From Listeria seeligeri serovar 1/2b str. SLCC3954 (GTDB taxonomy: Bacteria > Bacillota > Bacilli > Lactobacillales > Listeriaceae): a stretch of 64,000 nt of DNA. Under the pieces are notes generated by a model. It was given only the letters and a program-made list of their open reading frames with translations. It was not told the origin of the DNA and did no database searches. Positions 50,481 through 58,702 of the stretch are shown piece after piece. The translations under genes and the position numbers were made by a program. Positions within the stretch are counted from its first letter, which is position 1. Each line of letters starts with the position of its first letter. The stretch spans positions 1,798,001 to 1,862,000 of the forward strand of contig NC_013891.1 of the NCBI RefSeq assembly GCF_000027145.1, given 5' to 3'.

Positions 50481-50846
50481 TTAAGATTCCTTGATTACTC
50501 GGACGCCTTGAACATAAATATTCACTGATTCCACTGTAATACCGAGTGTTTTTTCTAAAGTGTATTTCACGCGTTCTTGCACATTGTGAGCTACTTCGGA
50601 AATTTTCGTTCCAAAACTAACAATGATATACATATCGATATGAATACCCTCTTCTTCTTGTCTTACGATAACACCTTTTGTATAATTTTCTCTTCTAAGA
50701 ATATCGGTTAAACCATCACGAATTTGATGTCTACTTGCCATACCAACGATACCGAAATTTTCTTCTGCAGCACCACCAGCAATCGTCGCAATAACATCAC
50801 TAGTAATATCAATTTTGCCAAGCTTTGTGTCGATTTCAATTGCCAT
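50481..50846 (-). CDS. Asp23/YloU-family envelope stress protein
   Basis: A 121-residue protein of the Asp23/Gls24 (DUF322) family: LGKIDITSDVIATIAGGAAEENFGIVGMAS, then VDMYIIVSFGTKISEVAHNVQERVKYTLEKTLG. This is the short YloU form, next to yloV in Bacillus. The function is not clearly known. It heads the transcript of fakA-like, sdaAB and sdaAA. Ribosome site AGGGAGG precedes the ATG. Confidence 0.92.
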   Translation of the reverse strand: MAIEIDTKLGKIDITSDVIATIAGGAAEENFGIVGMASRHQIRDGLTDILRRENYTKGVIVRQEEEGIHIDMYIIVSFGTKISEVAHNVQERVKYTLEKTLGITVESVNIYVQGVRVIKES

Positions 50847-51131
50847 TTCTTATTTCCTCCCTACGGATTATATTCTCGTTCGATTATTTTTAATATGATT
50901 TTATTTACTTAATAAGTTGTCCTTACCTATTTTACTATAATCACAGCCCTTTGGAAAGCATATCACAAATTTGGATGATTAAATGCTGTCAAGTAAAAAT
51001 TCTTTGCACTATTTTCGCTTATCCTCTTGCAAAGTGAACTTGTTTATGATAAATTATTCTAGTGTATGAAAAACAAATGGATAGTTATTTTTAATAAATT
51101 ATCCGAAGAGCTCTGTAAGGAGGGGTAAACT
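50847..51131. other. Divergent region between the Asp23 gene and rpmB
   Basis: AT-rich gap with the rpmB promoter on the plus strand and the start of the asp23-fakA transcript on the minus strand. TTGTGA and TATAGT on the minus strand near 50935-50975 are candidate elements, but the spacing is not canonical. Confidence 0.5.
51027..51055 (+). promoter_or_regulatory. Promoter of rpmB
   Basis: TTGCAA (51027-51032) and TAAATT (51050-51055) are 17 nt apart, about 75 nt upstream of rpmB. Confidence 0.6.
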
Positions 51132-51320
51132 ATGGCTAAAGAATGTGTTATTACAGGCCGCAAATCACGTTCCGGTAACAAACGTTCCCACGCAATGAAC
51201 TCCAGCAAACGTACTTGGAAAGCTAACTTGCAAAAAGTACGGATTCTGGTTAACGGCAAACCTAAAAAAGTTTGGGTATCTGCTCGTGCGCTGAAATCTG
51301 GTAAAGTGGAACGCGTTTAA
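51132..51320 (+). CDS. rpmB: 50S ribosomal protein L28
   Basis: A 62-residue basic protein: [35 protein letters not shown] with the L28 signature, no zinc Cys pair. It is the only plus-strand gene in this part and has its own promoter and terminator. Ribosome site AAGGAGGG precedes the ATG. Confidence 0.96.
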
Positions 51321-51337
51321 TTGAAGGAGAAATCAAG

Positions 51338-51368
51338 TGCAGCGACAATTATGTCGGTGCATTTTTTC
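51338..51368 (+). terminator. Terminator of rpmB
   Basis: TGCAGCGACA pairs with TGTCGGTGCA with one mismatch, followed by six T, on the plus strand. Confidence 0.78.
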
Positions 51369-51374
51369 TTTGGC

Positions 51375-51403
51375 AAAAAAATACAGACGATAGCCGCCTG
51401 CAT
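51375..51403 (-). terminator. Terminator of the yicC-thiN transcript
   Basis: On the minus strand ATGCAG pairs with CTGTAT (one G-U) around the GCGGCTATCGT core, followed by seven T, 7 nt after the thiN stop. Confidence 0.72.
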
Positions 51404-51409
51404 TTTGTC

Positions 51410-52054
51410 TTAATCATTACTTTGCGTGAGTAAAATCATTCCGCTAGTAAAAGAGAACTCGCCTACTTGCTCCACAAATTCGTTGCTAGAAAGTGCCGAA
51501 CCAACAGGATATGTAGCATTTTCGAGTGGATAGACAAATCCTTTTAGTGTCAGTCCAGTAACGTCTTTCATCGTCGTAAAAGCAACATATTTTTTATCTG
51601 GCAGTTTTTCAATCGTGTATGTTCCTGGTGTATACATTTTAATATAGTTATAGCGATCAATCATTTCGACAACTGGAACGGCAGCTTGAAAGCGTGGTTT
51701 GGTGAGCATCATCAAATTAGCAAGTAAATGATCTAACCGACCACCTGTAGCACCAAAAATGCGGATTTTGTCTGGGTGTTGATCCATTGCCCAACTTAAA
51801 CCAATTTCGGTATCTGTTTCATCTTTTTCAGCGGGAAATTCAAGGACATTAGCTACTTTTGTTTTTAAGTGGGTTAATTCTTCTTTTGTAAGGGAATCAA
51901 AATCTCCCATCGCAATTGTTGGGGTTATTCCTCTGTCTAATAAACGTTTTGCGCCACGGTCCACGCCAACCCATTCGATTTCACTGTTTGTGTATTGTTC
52001 TAATTCAGGTAGTTCTGAGGCTGGGCCACCAACCATGATATTAATAATTTTCAT
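51410..52054 (-). CDS. thiN: Thiamine pyrophosphokinase
   Basis: A 214-residue enzyme that makes thiamine diphosphate from thiamine and ATP. Typical segments are VGVDRGAKRLLDRGITPTIAMGDFDS, PAEKDETDTEIGL and FGATGGRLDHLLANL. It lies 63 nt after rpe, with a hairpin between. Confidence 0.95.
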   Translation of the reverse strand: MKIINIMVGGPASELPELEQYTNSEIEWVGVDRGAKRLLDRGITPTIAMGDFDSLTKEELTHLKTKVANVLEFPAEKDETDTEIGLSWAMDQHPDKIRIFGATGGRLDHLLANLMMLTKPRFQAAVPVVEMIDRYNYIKMYTPGTYTIEKLPDKKYVAFTTMKDVTGLTLKGFVYPLENATYPVGSALSSNEFVEQVGEFSFTSGMILLTQSND

Positions 52055-52071
52055 ACCTATTTCCCCTTCTA

Positions 52072-52111
52072 TTATAACAAATAAGGCTGGAACATAAGTT
52101 TAGTTCCAGCC
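52072..52111 (-). terminator. Hairpin between rpe and thiN
   Basis: GGCTGGAAC and GTTCCAGCC form a perfect 9-bp stem around ATAAGTTTA. TTATTTGTT follows on the minus strand, a mild T-run. It may end part of the transcript before thiN. Confidence 0.6.
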
Positions 52112-52117
52112 CACCAT

Positions 52118-52774
52118 TTATTCTCCGACAACTGCACGTAGTTTATCAATCGGGCTTTGACGATTTTTATTACCATAAATATAACTTCCGGCTACAAAAA
52201 CATTTGCTCCAGCATCTCGGCAAAGTTTTGCGGTTTCATGATCTACCCCGCCGTCCACTTCTATTTCGATATCTAATCCTTTTTCGTCAATTATTTGTTT
52301 AAATGCACTAATTTTTTCTAGTACTTCTGGGATGAATTTTTGACCGCCAAATCCTGGGTTAACGGTCATAAATAATACCATGTCTAATTCGTTTAAAACA
52401 TGTTGTAATACATCAATTGGCGTGGCTGGATTAAGTACGGCCCCTGCTTTTACACCGTAAGAACGAATTAATTGCAACGTCCGGTGAAGGTGCGTACAAG
52501 CTTCTACGTGAACTGTGATATAATCCGCACCAGCTTTGGCAAATTCAGGAATATACGTATCCGGATTTTCAATCATTAAGTGAACATCAAGTGGTAGTTT
52601 TGTTTCTGGACGAATCGCTTTCACTACAGCGGGACCAAATGTAATATTCGGAACAAAATGTCCATCCATAACATCAATATGAATATAATCCGCACCACAA
52701 TTTTCTACTTCTTTAATATCTCTTGCAAGATTTGCAAAGTCTGCACTTAAAATCGAAGGAGCTATTTTCCCCAT
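52118..52774 (-). CDS. rpe: Ribulose-phosphate 3-epimerase
   Basis: A 218-residue TIM-barrel enzyme of the pentose phosphate pathway that interconverts ribulose-5-phosphate and xylulose-5-phosphate. It has PSILSADFANL, HIDVMDGHFVPNITFGP, MTVNPGFGGQKF and EVDGGVDHETA. It follows rsgA by 2 nt. Confidence 0.96.
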   Translation of the reverse strand: MGKIAPSILSADFANLARDIKEVENCGADYIHIDVMDGHFVPNITFGPAVVKAIRPETKLPLDVHLMIENPDTYIPEFAKAGADYITVHVEACTHLHRTLQLIRSYGVKAGAVLNPATPIDVLQHVLNELDMVLFMTVNPGFGGQKFIPEVLEKISAFKQIIDEKGLDIEIEVDGGVDHETAKLCRDAGANVFVAGSYIYGNKNRQSPIDKLRAVVGE

Positions 52775-52776
52775 TA

Positions 52777-53652
52777 TTAATACCTCGGCTTTCTGTTTTT
52801 TAATTCTTGTAAAATTTGGATATAGTGTTGGTAACGAAAATCAGCTATTTCATTTGCTTCGACTGCTGTTTTCACTGCACAGTTAGGTTCATTGTCGTGC
52901 ATGCATCCACGGAATTTACACCCGCTACGTCTGTCTTCTATTTCCGGGAAACAAAATTGGAGTGTTTCGGGTTGTAAGTCGTCCCATTCAATCGAGCTAA
53001 AGCCTGGGGTGTCAGCTACGAATCCGTCTCCAATTGGCATAAGTTCCACATGTCTTGTTGTATGTTTTCCGCGACCAAGGGAAGTAGATATTTCCGCAGT
53101 TTTTAATGTTAAGTCACTGTTTAAACTGTTTAATAGTGTGGATTTCCCAACACCGGATTGTCCAGCTATCACAGCTGTTTTGCCACTGATGTAATCTTTT
53201 ATCGCTTCTTTGTCTGGTTCTTCATTTGTTTCAAAAACTTCGTAACCGATTGTTTCATATACTTCTTTGTAAAGCGCAATTTGTTCTTTTTCTGCTTCGG
53301 TTGCTAAATCCATTTTACTGATACAAATGACTGGTTGAATGTCTTCTTTTTCAATAGCAACGAGGAACCTGTCTGCTAAATTAGTAGAGAAATCTGGTTC
53401 CACCGCTGAAAATACTAAAATTGCTACATCAATATTTGCCACGGGAGGGCGAACAAGTGCATTTTCCCGTGACATCACATCTAAAATATAGCCATCTGTT
53501 TTATTTTCAATTTGGAACTCAACGTCATCACCAACAAGCGGTGAAATATTTCGCTTTCTAAAATTCCCTCGTGCTCGACATTGGTACACTTTTCCTTCTG
53601 AGAAAACATAGTAAAATCCGCTCAATGCTTTGATAATTTGTCCTTCCAGCAC
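52777..53652 (-). CDS. rsgA: Ribosome small subunit GTPase RsgA
   Basis: A 291-residue late 30S assembly GTPase. An OB fold is at the N-terminus. The permuted GTPase order is G4 SKMDL before G1 GQSGVGKSTLLN, then DTPGFS. A C-terminal zinc motif is CKFRGCMHDNEPNC. The start is GTG 53652 with GGAGGG upstream; the open frame extends further upstream but lacks a site. Confidence 0.94.
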   Translation of the reverse strand: MLEGQIIKALSGFYYVFSEGKVYQCRARGNFRKRNISPLVGDDVEFQIENKTDGYILDVMSRENALVRPPVANIDVAILVFSAVEPDFSTNLADRFLVAIEKEDIQPVICISKMDLATEAEKEQIALYKEVYETIGYEVFETNEEPDKEAIKDYISGKTAVIAGQSGVGKSTLLNSLNSDLTLKTAEISTSLGRGKHTTRHVELMPIGDGFVADTPGFSSIEWDDLQPETLQFCFPEIEDRRSGCKFRGCMHDNEPNCAVKTAVEANEIADFRYQHYIQILQELKNRKPRY

Positions 53653-53671
53653 ATTCCCTCCGTTCTCTTTA

Positions 53672-55639
53672 TTAGTTTGGATATGGAACCGTACCTTCAT
53701 CGATTACTTTATCATCACTAATAATTTTATAGCCACCGCTCGTACCTTCTTCAATTTGGAATGTAACTTCTACAGATGTATTTTGGCTAATATCCATTTC
53801 GCGGTAAGCACTCGTCATACTATGGTCTTTATCTTGAATGTAAATTTGGATATGTTGTGGTTCTGGATTTTCTTCATCGCTTGGTGTGTAGGAGATATTG
53901 AATGTTTTTGTTACTTCTTTGACTGTTTTTTCTTTTGGTCCAGCAGAGATAACAATTTCAATCGTATCGCCTGGGTTCATCGTTGTGCCAGATGATGGGG
54001 ATTGCGAAATAACTTGGCCTTTTTCAACGGAACTAGAATTTTCTTCGGAGCTGGATACTTTAAGTCCGAGTGGTGAGGCATAATCTTCTACTGCTGTTTT
54101 CGTATATCCGCGAAGGTCTTTTAAGGTAATTGGTTCTGCGCCTTTACTTACAACGAACTTCACATCGGTTGATTTTGCTACGACATTTGATCCTGCTGAT
54201 GGTGTTTGGCTAATAATCATGCCCTTATCAACTTCAGCGCTATAAGATTCCTCGGAAGAAATGTTTTTAAAGCCTTGCTCCTCTAATAATGCTTTTGTAT
54301 CGTCATAACTTCTACCAGTGTAGTCATCCATGGTGATTTTTTTAGAACCGATACTCACGAATAAATTTACTTTTGTTCCTTTTTCTTTCATTTCACCGGC
54401 ATCAGGGTCTGTGTTAATTACTTTTCCTTCGTCTACATCATCGCTATTTTTTTCTGCTGTTTTCCCGATGACAAACCCATCTTTTTGAAGTAACGCGATG
54501 GCTTGGTCTTCGGTTTTACCTGAGACGTCTGGTACTGCTATTTCTTCTGGTCCTTTTCCAAGCATCCAAAGTAGTAAGATAGCAATAATAAAGACGATAA
54601 TTACTGAAAAAACGATCCAGGCAATTTTCTTTTTCTTGCTCATTTTTTTCTTTTTCTTGCCTTTTTTATCATCTGGTTCTACTTCTTCTGCTGCCACTTT
54701 CCCTTCTGGGACAATGGTTTTATCCAAGTTTTGCATTGCTTCTTTTGTCGCAATGATTGGGATGGTTTTTGTGTCGCCATCATCTGTTGGAAAAATATAC
54801 TTAGGCTCATTCAGCCGATCTTGATTCAAGCAAGTTTGTAAATCTTTTTCCATCTCTTCGGCGTTTTGGTAACGTAGGAAAGGGTCTTTTGCAGTTGCTT
54901 TAATGATAATATTTTCTAGACTTTGAGGAATTTCTGGGTTTTGTGCTCTTGCTGAAGGAATATCTGCTTGTAAATGCTTAATCGCAATGGAAACAGCAGA
55001 CTCTCCGTCAAACGGCACTTTTCCTGTGAGTAATTCGTATAACACAATTCCTAGTGAATAAATATCTGATTTTTGTGTTGCCATCCCACCACGAGCTTGT
55101 TCTGGCGATAAGTAATGGACGGAGCCAAGAAGAGAATTGGTTTGGGTGATGGATGTTTCTGAAAGAGCCATCGCAATCCCAAAATCAGTAATTTTCACGA
55201 CGCCATCATGGTCAATTAAGATATTTTGTGGTTTCAAATCGCGGTGAATGATGTGATGTTGATGCGCAACAGTAACTGCCGAAACGATTTGCAGCATAAT
55301 ATCGACTGCTTTTTCATAGCTAATCGGGTGGTTTTCATGGATGTATTGTTTTAAATCCATTCCGTCGACGTGCTCCATAACGATATAATGCAAGTCGTTT
55401 TCTTCGCCAACATCATAGACGCTAACAATGTTTGGATGCACTAAACTAGTTGCTGATTGAGCTTCTCTTTGAAAACGACGTATTAAATTACTTTCATCAG
55501 CTAAATCAATACGTAAAATCTTCACAGCTACATCACGGTCTAGGATAATATCATGCGCAAGATAAACATTGGCCATTCCACCGCCGCCTATCGCATGTAA
55601 AATCTTATATCGGTCATTTAGACGTTTACCAATCATCAT
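53672..55639 (-). CDS. prkC: Serine/threonine protein kinase PrkC with PASTA domains
   Basis: A 655-residue membrane kinase. The kinase domain has the Gly-rich loop GGGGMANVY (18-26), Lys40, HRD (132-134), DFG (152-154) and the SPE at 178-180. A basic segment KKGKKKKKMSKKKK precedes one transmembrane helix (about 339-360). Three PASTA domains (about 366-570) face outside and bind muropeptides; a C-terminal domain of about 85 residues follows. With its phosphatase Stp it senses cell-wall state. Its ATG overlaps the stp stop. Confidence 0.96.
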   Translation of the reverse strand: MMIGKRLNDRYKILHAIGGGGMANVYLAHDIILDRDVAVKILRIDLADESNLIRRFQREAQSATSLVHPNIVSVYDVGEENDLHYIVMEHVDGMDLKQYIHENHPISYEKAVDIMLQIVSAVTVAHQHHIIHRDLKPQNILIDHDGVVKITDFGIAMALSETSITQTNSLLGSVHYLSPEQARGGMATQKSDIYSLGIVLYELLTGKVPFDGESAVSIAIKHLQADIPSARAQNPEIPQSLENIIIKATAKDPFLRYQNAEEMEKDLQTCLNQDRLNEPKYIFPTDDGDTKTIPIIATKEAMQNLDKTIVPEGKVAAEEVEPDDKKGKKKKKMSKKKKIAWIVFSVIIVFIIAILLLWMLGKGPEEIAVPDVSGKTEDQAIALLQKDGFVIGKTAEKNSDDVDEGKVINTDPDAGEMKEKGTKVNLFVSIGSKKITMDDYTGRSYDDTKALLEEQGFKNISSEESYSAEVDKGMIISQTPSAGSNVVAKSTDVKFVVSKGAEPITLKDLRGYTKTAVEDYASPLGLKVSSSEENSSSVEKGQVISQSPSSGTTMNPGDTIEIVISAGPKEKTVKEVTKTFNISYTPSDEENPEPQHIQIYIQDKDHSMTSAYREMDISQNTSVEVTFQIEEGTSGGYKIISDDKVIDEGTVPYPN

Positions 55640-56394
55640 GAAGCGTCCCTCCCTTTCTGCGTAAGATTTCGTTCCACTAACAATACGGTAATATTATCTT
55701 CTCCCCCATAAGAATTAGCTTTTGTAATAAATACATCGGCTTTTTCAGAAAGAGTTCGTTTGCTTTTCAAAATTTCTTCCATTTCGTTTTCCGGAACCAT
55801 ATTGGTTAAACCATCGGAACAAAGCAGTAAGGTGTCGCTCGTTTGAAATGGAACGACAAATGTATCTACTTCAACTTTCCCCTCTACACCAAGGGCACGT
55901 AAAAGGATGTTTTTCCGCGGATGATTCATCGCATCTTCTTTGCTGATTTCACCTGTTCTCAGTAGTTCGTGCACAAGCGAATGATCTTCGGTTAATTGGC
56001 GCATGGTATTATTTTGGAGTAAATAACCACGACTATCACCAACATTTGCGATAACAACTTGTGACTTAGCCATAATTGCTGTAACAAGTGTTGTCCCCAT
56101 GCCATTTAAATCTATTTCGCTTTCTGCATAATGGACGATTTGTTTATTCACTTCTTGGATTGCTTGTCGCAACCAAGTTTCAATTTCTTCAGCAGTTAGG
56201 AGTGCAGTTGTTTCTTTCCACGCATCACTAAGTAAACGTACAGCCATTTCACTAGCTACATCGCCTGCTCGGTGTCCTCCCATACCATCTGCTACAATCA
56301 CAATCGGCTGATTATCTATATTTTCAAAAACGCCGCCGTTATCTTCATTATGATGTCTTATTCTGCCTCTATCTGTTCTGAATTCTGCATGCAT
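55636..56394 (-). CDS. stp: PP2C-type protein serine/threonine phosphatase Stp
   Basis: A 252-residue PPM phosphatase that reverses PrkC phosphorylation. Metal-binding Asp residues lie in DRGRIRHHNEDN, VADGMGGHRAGD, SDGLTN and GGEDNIT; NVGDSRGY is also present. The start is ATG 56394 with GAGGTG seven nt upstream. It is coupled to prkC by overlap and follows rsmB by 14 nt. Confidence 0.95.
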   Translation of the reverse strand: MHAEFRTDRGRIRHHNEDNGGVFENIDNQPIVIVADGMGGHRAGDVASEMAVRLLSDAWKETTALLTAEEIETWLRQAIQEVNKQIVHYAESEIDLNGMGTTLVTAIMAKSQVVIANVGDSRGYLLQNNTMRQLTEDHSLVHELLRTGEISKEDAMNHPRKNILLRALGVEGKVEVDTFVVPFQTSDTLLLCSDGLTNMVPENEMEEILKSKRTLSEKADVFITKANSYGGEDNITVLLVERNLTQKGRDAS

Positions 56395-56408
56395 TTGAAC
56401 GCACCTCA

Positions 56409-57749
56409 CTATTTTTCAGGACTAACTTTTCTTAAGCTGGAAACAAAGAAACCATCGCTCCCAATATCTGTTGGTAAGAGTTGTACAAAATCGTCCTTCT
56501 TGATATGTGCCAATTTTTCAGGAAGAGCAACAGGTTCTAGCGCAAATTCTGGATGTTTTTCTAGGAAAGCGCGTAAGACCGTTTCGTTTTCTTCCTTATC
56601 AATGGTACATGTACTATAAACTAATATACCATTTTCTTTTACTAATTGGCTAACGTCATCTAAAATTGCCAATTGAATTTCTGCTAATTTATGGATATCT
56701 TTTTCCGTTTTTGCATATTTAATATCTGGTTTTCTGCGAAGTACACCAAATCCGGAACAAGGCGCATCGACTAAAATTCGGTCAAATGTTTCTGGTGCGA
56801 ACATCGTGTTTGCTGTTCTCGCATCCAAGTGAGCTGTCCGGATATTTAAAAGTTGTAATCGTTTGGCTGCATGGTCGATTAATTTCGTTTTCTTTTCATG
56901 GATATCAAGTGCGTGAACCATCCCAGTCCCATGCATTTTTTCAGCGATGTGGGTCGTTTTTCCGCCTGGTGCTGCACACGCATCTAACACTGTTAAATTG
57001 TCTTCTAATTGGAGCGCATATGTCGCAAGCATGGAGCTTTCGTCTTGGATGCTACATTTGCCGTCTTTGTATGCTTTTGTTTCAGCAACTGAGCCTTTTT
57101 CCACGATTAAAGCTTCATCAATAAACTCATTGCGGGTAACAGTGATTCCTTGGTCATTCAATTCTTTTATTAGTTGTTCCGTTCTGATTTCGGTTTGGTT
57201 CACACGAATACTTTGATGTGGGGCAACAAGAAATGCCATACCGATTTCACGAAGCTGTTCGTTACCATATTGTTTAGCCCAACGTTTTGCTAACCACACC
57301 GGCAAACTTGTTTCTACGGCAATTTTTTCCACTGGGTCTTGAATTAAATCAATACTTGGTACGCCTTTACGAATGACATTTCTTAAAACGCCATTCACAA
57401 ACTTAGTAACACCTTGATGTCCTAAATCTTTTGCAATGTCGCCAGCTTCGTTTAAAATCGCATGTTCCGGAACTTTGTCGAGGAATGTTAATTGATACAC
57501 GGACATTCTTAGTAAATTTTTCACCCAATTATCTGGCTCTTTATTTAAAAAAGGTGCTAAATAGTAATCTAATGTTATTTTGCGCTGTGTTGTTCCATAA
57601 ACTAATTCTGTTAGAAGCCCTTTATCAAGTAGATTTAGTTTTTGTTTTTTTAGCGCGTCATTGATTAACAAATGGCTATATGATTGATTATTTTCGATTT
57701 TAATTATGAGTTCTAAGGCAATCTCACGGACTGTTTTTTGTTTCTTCAT
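56409..57749 (-). CDS. rsmB: 16S rRNA (cytosine-967-C5)-methyltransferase
   Basis: A 446-residue RsmB/Sun enzyme. The N-terminal NusB-like RNA-binding domain (about 1-145) precedes the methylase with VLDACAAPGGKTTHIA, DAPCSGFGVLRRKPD (Cys nucleophile region) and YSTCTIDKEENE. It lies right after fmt. Confidence 0.95.
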   Translation of the reverse strand: MKKQKTVREIALELIIKIENNQSYSHLLINDALKKQKLNLLDKGLLTELVYGTTQRKITLDYYLAPFLNKEPDNWVKNLLRMSVYQLTFLDKVPEHAILNEAGDIAKDLGHQGVTKFVNGVLRNVIRKGVPSIDLIQDPVEKIAVETSLPVWLAKRWAKQYGNEQLREIGMAFLVAPHQSIRVNQTEIRTEQLIKELNDQGITVTRNEFIDEALIVEKGSVAETKAYKDGKCSIQDESSMLATYALQLEDNLTVLDACAAPGGKTTHIAEKMHGTGMVHALDIHEKKTKLIDHAAKRLQLLNIRTAHLDARTANTMFAPETFDRILVDAPCSGFGVLRRKPDIKYAKTEKDIHKLAEIQLAILDDVSQLVKENGILVYSTCTIDKEENETVLRAFLEKHPEFALEPVALPEKLAHIKKDDFVQLLPTDIGSDGFFVSSLRKVSPEK

Positions 57750-58688
57750 TTATTCACCAAACCTTATCGTCTTGCTTAAATTTCTGCCAGCACCGGACAT
57801 GAACGAATGAATATCCATTTTCGGTTTTCCAGCTGGTTGAATCACGGTTGGTACAAGTAGCGTACCGTCACCAGTGATTATTTTTAAAGTTGTTTTATCC
57901 GTTATTATTGTTCCTGGATCTCCGGCAGTTTTTGTTGCTTCATGTGTTGCTTCCCAGATTTTAAAAGGAGTTCCTTCAAGCGTGGTGTAAGCAACTGGCC
58001 ATGGAGAAAGGCCACGAATTTGATTAAAGATTTCCCGTCCAGGACGAGTCCAATCAATTTTCTCTTGTTCTCTTGAAATATTTCTTGCAAAAGTAACTTT
58101 ACTTGGATCTTGCGGTATTGCTGTGATTTTCCCTGCTAAGAAGTCAGGTAATGTGTCCATTAGTAGCTCTGAACCTAACTCGCTCAATTTATCAAACATC
58201 GTGCCAGTATTATCTTCATCCGTAATCGGGATTTTACGTTGACTAATCATGTCACCAGCGTCTAACTTTTCAACCATATACATGATCGTTACACCAGTTT
58301 CTTTTTTGCCATCAAGCAGCGCATAGTGAACAGGTGCCCCACCGCGGTATTCCGGCAATAACGAAGCGTGGACATTGATAGAACCGTATTTGGGTGATTC
58401 TAACAGTTCATTTGGCAAAATTTGACCGTAAGCAGCTGTTACAAGTAAATCTGCTTGAAGCGCAATTAATTCAGTTAATTCGCTTGAAGTCCTTAGCTTC
58501 TCTGGTTGATAAACTGGTATTCCAAGCTCTAGTGCGGTTTTTTTCACAGGTGGGGGGGTTAAAATTCGTTTCCGGCCAACTGGGCGATCCGGCTGTGTCA
58601 CAACAGCAACAACGTCATATTTTTTGGCTAATTGCTCTAAAATCGGAACAGAAAATGCTGGTGTCCCCATAAAAATAATTTTTGTCAT
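57750..58688 (-). CDS. fmt: Methionyl-tRNA formyltransferase
   Basis: A 312-residue enzyme that formylates initiator Met-tRNA. It has IIFMGTPAFSVPIL, TQPDRPVGRKR, NVHASLLPEYRGGAPVHYALLDG with the catalytic Asn/His pair, and a C-terminal tRNA-binding domain. It starts 14 nt after priA. Confidence 0.96.
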   Translation of the reverse strand: MTKIIFMGTPAFSVPILEQLAKKYDVVAVVTQPDRPVGRKRILTPPPVKKTALELGIPVYQPEKLRTSSELTELIALQADLLVTAAYGQILPNELLESPKYGSINVHASLLPEYRGGAPVHYALLDGKKETGVTIMYMVEKLDAGDMISQRKIPITDEDNTGTMFDKLSELGSELLMDTLPDFLAGKITAIPQDPSKVTFARNISREQEKIDWTRPGREIFNQIRGLSPWPVAYTTLEGTPFKIWEATHEATKTAGDPGTIITDKTTLKIITGDGTLLVPTVIQPAGKPKMDIHSFMSGAGRNLSKTIRFGE

Positions 58689-58702
58689 TAGTTTACTCCT
58701 TT